NCBI GenBank assembly: GCA_029891385.1
Contig: CM057233.1
Span: 25,528,150 to 25,592,149, forward strand
Direction of reading: 5' to 3'
Length of the DNA stretch: 64,000 nt
Source of the DNA: Erythroxylum novogranatense
Lineage: Eukaryota; Streptophyta; Magnoliopsida; Malpighiales; Erythroxylaceae
Shown here: positions 58,461 to 64,000 of the stretch, piece by piece
Layout of the letters: each line of letters begins with the position of its first letter
Numbering within the stretch: position 1 is the stretch's first letter
Notes under the pieces: generated by a model
Databases searched by the model: none
Told to the model about the DNA's origin: nothing
What the model saw: only the letters and a program-made list of their open reading frames with translations
Translations under genes and position numbers: made by a program

Positions 58461-59364
58461 ACCGAACACTAAAAGTTTTCTCAACCACTCATTTAACACT
58501 ATAACAGAATTTATTCCTCCCCAACTACCCAGGATTTATGAACAAACACATGAAATACATCTTTCCATGAAAACGACAGAAATCTCTCAACTTTATTTCA
58601 TAAATCTCTAACAAAGAGGGGGTTTCTAACACTTACTGTTGAGAACTCAAACAGATCTTCAAGCTCTAAACTCCACACTAAAAGATCAGCTTATGGATTC
58701 TCCTTAGAGTCGACAACACCAAAGGTAGAGAAAGGTTGGTGAAAGAAAGAAAGAACACCAAAGTCCCTTAGAAGATAATTTGGGTAGGAAAGCTCTATGT
58801 CTCCGAGAGAAAAGTTTTCGAAGAAAATGAATAAAGAAGGCTCGACAAGACTTAACCCATCAGCCCTCAAGGAATAAGTGACCACCTACCCTAGCTGTGG
58901 TACAAAGTCCAAGTACACATGTCACTTTCTTAATGAATAAACTATAACTTAGTTACTTTTGAACTAACTCCATTTAGTTCTCCTTTCCAATATAACCAAA
59001 CTATCTCCAACACTTCATTTAATTAATTTTGCTCCCAACTATAAATATATCTTCCAATACACCATAAATTTACCAAGATATACAAATACAATAATTTCAC
59101 CAAAATTCATAATCGCAAGATTTCATTAACCCAATTATTTCAACATTTTAAATAATCACAATTCACAAAATCATCTCAATTTCACTTTTCCAAACACAAT
59201 CACTATCAAATGCCTAACAATCATGAATACATGTCACTATGTATATGCATGTGCAAAATGATCTATCTCTAAAATCAGAGGCCACAAAACACTCGATCAC
59301 AAATTAAGCACTAACAACTCTACACTCATAACACGATGCTCATCGATCGGTAACGGATGCTACA

Positions 59365-62300
59365 ATTCTCCCTCCTAAAAGAAAATTTCATTCCGAATTT
59401 CATACCCGACCGGGTCGAATGATGAGGGTACGCGCCTCACGTGCTCCTCGCCTCCCAAGTTGCCTCCTCAAGAATGGTTCTTCCATAGACTTTCACCAAT
59501 GGAATCACCTCGCCCTCAATTGCTTGACCCACATCCGATAATCTGACTTGCCCTCAATATAACTCATATCACTTGCTATCTCAATCTCTCGAGCCGAATC
59601 ACACGCGACGGTCCGAAGCGGTATCTCCGAACATACCACATGAAAACATCGTAACCGACATCTCACTAGGCAACGCCAATCTATAGGCTAATGGTCCAAT
59701 CCTCTCAAGAATCTCTACACGGGCCGATATAATCGGACTCAACTCGCCTTACGGCCAAACCTCGTAACTCCTCTCCAAGGAGACACTCAAGGAACACTCT
59801 ATCACCCACAAAGATACTCTATCTCTCGCCGACATCGATCCACATAACTCTTCTGTTTATCCCGAGCCACTTTAATGCGACTCCTAATCACTCTCACGCT
59901 ATCCATCAGATCCCGGATCAGCTCGGCCCTCAAGCATCCTCACACCCTCTTCATCCCAAGAAAGAGGTGATCTGCACTACCGCCATATAGGCCTCATACG
60001 GTGCCATCCCAATATCGCTTTGGTATCGATTATTGTACGAAACTCAATCGAGCCAAGTATTGATCCCAAGACCTTTGAACTCTAATACACAAGCTCAAAG
60101 ATATCCTCAACAGCCTTGATAGTCCTCTCACTCGCCCATCTGTTCGAGGATGAAACGTCAGACTAAAGTTCACCAACCCAATACGATCGCAGCTCCTCCG
60201 TAACCTCAAGTAAATCTGGGATCCCGATCGACACTATAGACATCGGGACCCCATGCAACAGACAATCTCTCACATACTTCGAGCCAATTGATCGAGAGTA
60301 TTGTTCTTCAGACGGCAAGAAATGAGCCGACTTGGTCAATCGATCCACTATGACCCAGATCGATCACGCCGCCTCAAGCCCTCGGCAACCCCATAATAAA
60401 ATCCATAAGGATTCGCCCCACTTCCACTCCGAACGGGCAACGAATGCAACTTACCCATCGGGCTCGGTGTCGGCCTTAACTCGCCGGGCACGCCAAACAT
60501 CGAGAAACAAACTCGCCACTTGTTCTTCATACCGCCACCAAAATGCAACTCGAGAGTATTATACATCTGGTGACCTGTGGTGCATCGCATAAGCGGCTAC
60601 ATGCGCCTCTAAAATCTCTTGTCTCACCACCCACATTAGGCACACAATCTTCCACCCATCCAAAGAGTCCCATCTCTCAACTCAAATTCAGCAACAACCC
60701 CGCTCGACTTTCATCCATCAATCTCACTAACACTGGTCCCGATCCTCGAATCGCCGGATCCGATCCCGCAACATCGGTCTCAATCTCGAGTAGCCGCCAA
60801 GGCTCCATCCCGAGCCAAATCCATCTCGCACATTAAGTGCTCTCAATCAACTAGGCACGCAACCTCGACACCGAATGAGCTACACTACCACGCGATCTCC
60901 TACTCAAGGCATCGGCCACCACATTGGCCTTCCCCGGTGGTACTCACAAGGCAACAGAATCCTTCAACAACTCACCATCTCCTCTGCGTCTCAGATTCAA
61001 CTCTCACGACTCAACAGATACCTCAAGCTTTTATGATCCGTGAAGATCCGAACATCTCCCATACAAGTAATGTTCCAGATCTTCGTGGCAAACACAATCG
61101 CAGCCCAACTCTAAATCATGACTGGTAATTCCTCCATGAGACCTCAATCGCCTCGAGGCATACGCTATCACTCTACCATGTCAGCATCAAGACACAACCC
61201 AAACCCCGCCGCGACGATCATCGAATACCACATATCCTCCGGACCGATGACAACGCCAACACCGTGTCGAGTCAACGCCGCCGAGCTCCTCAAAGCTCCT
61301 CCGACACTCATCCGCCCATCGAAAACCACACTCTTCCTCGGTTTCACAAAGGCCGAGATCACCGAGAACCCTCGACAAACCTCCGTAATATCCTCGCTAG
61401 TCCGAGGAAACTCCTCAACTCGACACGCCTCTAACCTCCCAACTCAGATCGCCTCAATCTTGTGAGGATCCACTGATACCCTCACCGACACTATGTGTCC
61501 TAGAACACCACTCATCAAGCCGTAATTCACATTTCGCAAATTTGGCATACAACCGCCTCTCTCAATCTGCACATAGCCCTCGATGTTCGCGATGCTCCTC
61601 TCGACCTCAATACACTAGGATATCGCCAATAAACACAATCACAAACCGATCAAGGTAGGCTGAAAGACCTTATTCATCAAGGCCATGAAGGTCGCCGGCA
61701 TTAGTCAACCCAAACGGCATCACTAAGAACTCGAATGCCCATACTTACTCCTCGAACGCACTCTTAGGCACATCGCCTCCGCTATCCTCAATCGACAATA
61801 CCGATTTCAAGTCTAACTTAGTAAACACTGAGCTCCCTACAATCGATCAAATAAATCATCGATCCTAGGCAAGGTACTTATTCTTGACAAGAACCCGATT
61901 GTCGCCTATAATCGATACACAACCTCAATGTCCCATCTTTCTTCTTCACAAACAACACCGAGCTCCCCTGCAAACACCGGGTCTAATGAACCCTTATCTA
62001 ATAACTCCCGTAATCGAGCCTTAAGCTCCCTCGCCCACCGGTGCCATCCTATATGGAGGAATAGATATAGAGCTGTACTGAACGAGGTCTATCCTAAACT
62101 CGCCTCCCGATCCCAGAGCAAACCCAGAACTCATCGGGAACACATCCTAAACTCCCGATCACAGGACATCCTCTAATCTCTTCAACTCTAGAATCGATCA
62201 CATGGGCCAAATAGGCCTCACATCCTCTCGATCAATCTCGTGGCAATCATAAAAGAAATCATCCTACTGCATCGCCGACTAATACCTCAAAAACGCCTCT

Positions 62301-62520
62301 ACCGACCAGAGATTCCAACACAACCTCCTTGGTATAACAATCCATCACAAATTCTACGGGCGTAGTCACCCATACCTAGATCACATCAATCTCTCTCAAG
62401 GATAGCACTACGAGATCTGCACTCAACTCGCTCGATCAATCACTATCACACATCCCTCATGCATCTTCTCCCAACACTGTCAGATTTCACCTAGAGGTGT
62501 ACTCACCCCAGCCCACACCG
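59365..62520 (-). pseudogene. Gypsy pol, heavily frameshifted
   Basis: Minus-strand domains read right to left: protease/RT start, [18 protein letters not shown] at about 61965-61895, RT catalytic region FVIVFIGDILV at about 61650-61605 (family FIDD; the second position reads Gly here), RNase H (61400-60900), and integrase with DRLTKSAHFLP (60348 on) and an HDVFHVS-type tail near 59640. The pairing with 18916-20977 is clear region by region. In 59401-59640 I count one CTG and no CAG, against many in the relative. No functional product is possible. Confidence 0.8.
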
Positions 62521-63730
62521 CAATCTCTTTATCACAATGTAATCTACATGCCACACGCGTGTAATAAATGAATGAGTGGATCCAGATCCATCAATGCATA
62601 TGCTTCAAAACCAAATTAGAAGCATACCAGAATAACATCCGAGACTCGAGCCTCCCGCCGAGTCAAGATAGACTCCGCCGGGACCGCCGCTCACGCTTCC
62701 GTCCCTCGATCTCACCATCGATCCTCTCGCTCGCCTCGGCCTCGCCTCGGCCTCAACCTCGATCCACCTCCACGGCTCACTTTGCACGTGGTCGTGACTG
62801 CCAGATCACCACATAGCAGATCGGGCCTCCACAAGGAAAGGACACTTTGAGCCGGTGGTCTATTGAACCACACTGAGACAAGCTCCAGAGCCTCCAAAGA
62901 CTTCCACTATGCCTCCTCTCGCAGAACTCACACATGGGATACTCGTCCCCAGCCTCTAGCACCACTACGGCCGCCATCAAACCAGACCGAGAAAATCCTC
63001 GCTTAAACTGCTCGCTCGCCGCCAGATTTAACTGAAAGTCCCGGTTACGCCTTACTAGATCCTCTACTCATCGCCTCGACTCACCGCTTCTTTTGCCATT
63101 TGGGCCCCTGACCAGACTCAACTGCTCGTCTCTCGGTCGTCAACTCTCACCGCAACGCCTCAATCGAATAAAGGAATCCATATCCGCTCAAGCAATGGAA
63201 CGGATCTCAAAATTGAGTCCACCTCAAACTTCCTCGTGATCCGCTGACTGCTTACCACGTAAGAGGCATATCCCACTAACTCATTAAATCGAACCTCATA
63301 ATCGCCATCGACATCTCGCCTCGCCTCACTCAAGAAATTCTCAGATCTTCATCTCTAGATAATCCTGGGCATGAAATTATCTCTCAATGCCCGCAGAAAT
63401 CATCCCAAGTCAATAACAGGCCTCGAAGAACCGCCTAATGCCTTCCATCAACTAAGCCGGACCTCAAGCAATGACATCAAGATAGTCAAAACGCCCTCTC
63501 GCATCACAAGTCATCTCGATCCAGACTCTCTCACCCTTCTAACCATCCTCACCTCCGCAGGCTCAGATCGCCATGTGGTCAACCGCCGCCCAAGTAATTT
63601 ATCGAACCTCCGCCCCGCCTCACGGAACTCGGGAGGCAACTCATCGAATGAGGCATGGGGACTCTCTACTAGCTCCCACGGATCCTAGGTCACTGGTCGA
63701 TCCACTTGATCCCCAAGAACGGATGACCTA
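62521..63730 (-). pseudogene. Gypsy gag, frameshifted
   Basis: Minus-strand gag with zinc-knuckle text MCEFCERRHSG at about 62930-62900, corresponding to CDHCGRFHKGEC of the element at 6925. Upstream is capsid-like sequence in several frames, starting close to the PBS near 63725. Damage is mainly short indels. Confidence 0.7.
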
Positions 63731-63817
63731 CAACACATAAGAATTCGATCAATTACCACTTTTTTTTCAGACCAAATTCAGCCTAAAACACACTATGCCC
63801 AAAAGATGCCAAACCAT

Positions 63818-63829
63818 GCTTTGATACCA
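63818..63829 (-). other. Primer-binding site, right-hand Gypsy element
   Basis: TGGTATCAAAGC on the minus strand, the same variant as in the Tekay-like element at 33406. It supports a close relationship. Confidence 0.85.
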
Positions 63830-63834
63830 CCTAT

Positions 63835-64000
63835 CGTAGCGCCTCACCGCAGGTACACATTGGGACGCCTGTGGTCGCTCCGACGATATCCCACGATAAG
63901 GAAGTGCTACTACTTAAAACAATCTCTAAACACTCGTGATGGCATCAATACACTAAATTCCACAATATGAAAATCATCAAATTTAAAACCATAATAATCA
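63835..64000 (-). repeat. Start of 5' LTR of the right-hand Gypsy element (partial)
   Basis: Matches 55879-56045. The first two bases read CG instead of TG. The remainder lies beyond the window, so its TSD (expected CGCCT) cannot be checked. Confidence 0.88.

Larger units (their letters stand above)
55879..59364 (-). repeat. Gypsy 3' LTR (3,486 bp)
   Basis: It starts TGTAGCGCCTCACC and ends GGATGCTACA, with a PPT (ATTCTCCCTCCT on plus) at 59365. It contains GGCAAGTAGGAGAGCC repeats (56633-56765), mini-hairpins (56798-56866), a TTTTCGCTTCAGCTGA array (57785-58020) and a 220-bp tandem duplication (58024-58460). Confidence 0.9.
55879..64000 (-). mobile_element. Ty3/Gypsy element running off the right edge
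   Basis: A 3' LTR (55879-59364), PPT, degraded gag-pol on the minus strand (59390-63730), PBS (63829-63818) and the start of the 5' LTR (63835-64000). Integrase, RT and gag motifs resemble the Tekay-like element at 6925 ([39 protein letters not shown]). The internal region of 4.47 kb is normal, but it is riddled with indels, mostly where the relative has CTG or CAG. It is the youngest layer in its nest, since it cuts the SIRE-like gag. Confidence 0.87.

Overview
This window is flowering-plant nuclear DNA, probably from an AT-rich, repeat-heavy eudicot; the species cannot be named from the sequence. The evidence is a 40S ribosomal protein gene with a plant-type promoter (telo box plus TGGGCC/T elements) beside about 57 kb of nested plant retrotransposons: chromodomain Ty3/Gypsy elements, several Ty1/Copia elements, LINE remnants and MITEs. 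Every recognisable primer-binding site is the plant initiator-tRNA-Met type (TGGTATCARAGC). Only one cellular gene is present.

Layout. 1-1145: first coding exon and promoter of uS5 (RPS2), minus strand, its intron running off the left edge. 1146-6924: AT-rich intergenic DNA with an LTR-like relic, a hAT-type MITE (3003-3159) and a Harbinger-like MITE (4426-5353). 6925-34174: one minus-strand Tekay/Del-like Gypsy element, its 5' LTR truncated. It was hit twice: a 9.26-kb coding-free LARD-like element (7604-16861, TSD TTTAC) lies in its 3' LTR, and a 9.59-kb Copia element (20978-30570, TSD TCATG) lies at its RT/RNase H junction. 34175-36279: LINE relics. 36280-37250: Gypsy LTR fragment. 37251-46148: 5' part of a Copia element with a 2.1-kb LTR, carrying a 4.1-kb Gypsy solo LTR (39875-43983, TSD TTGCC) in its leader. 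46149-48310: Gypsy LTR fragment with a second hAT-type MITE. 48311-55878: SIRE/Maximus-like Copia element with extra coding sequence after pol, cut in gag by the last element. 55879-64000: another minus-strand Gypsy element whose 5' LTR runs off the right edge.

The most interesting signals are inside the LTRs. (1) The palindromic decamer AAGTCGACTT occurs almost 30 times, in arrays shared by a Gypsy LTR, a Copia LTR and the Copia leader; in the Gypsy LTR it sits just upstream of a TATA-like box and differs by one unit between the two LTRs. (2) One LTR family carries tandem mini-hairpins whose stems change but stay paired. (3) Three Gypsy LTR families share conserved anchors around a cassette with completely different repeat content. 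(4) CTG/CAG trinucleotides are corrupted in discrete patches, and premature stops in gag-pol fit CAG-to-TAG change. This looks like CHG-methylation damage or, more likely for the indels, a base-calling artefact.

All domain calls come from reading translations and motifs by eye. No database search was run.
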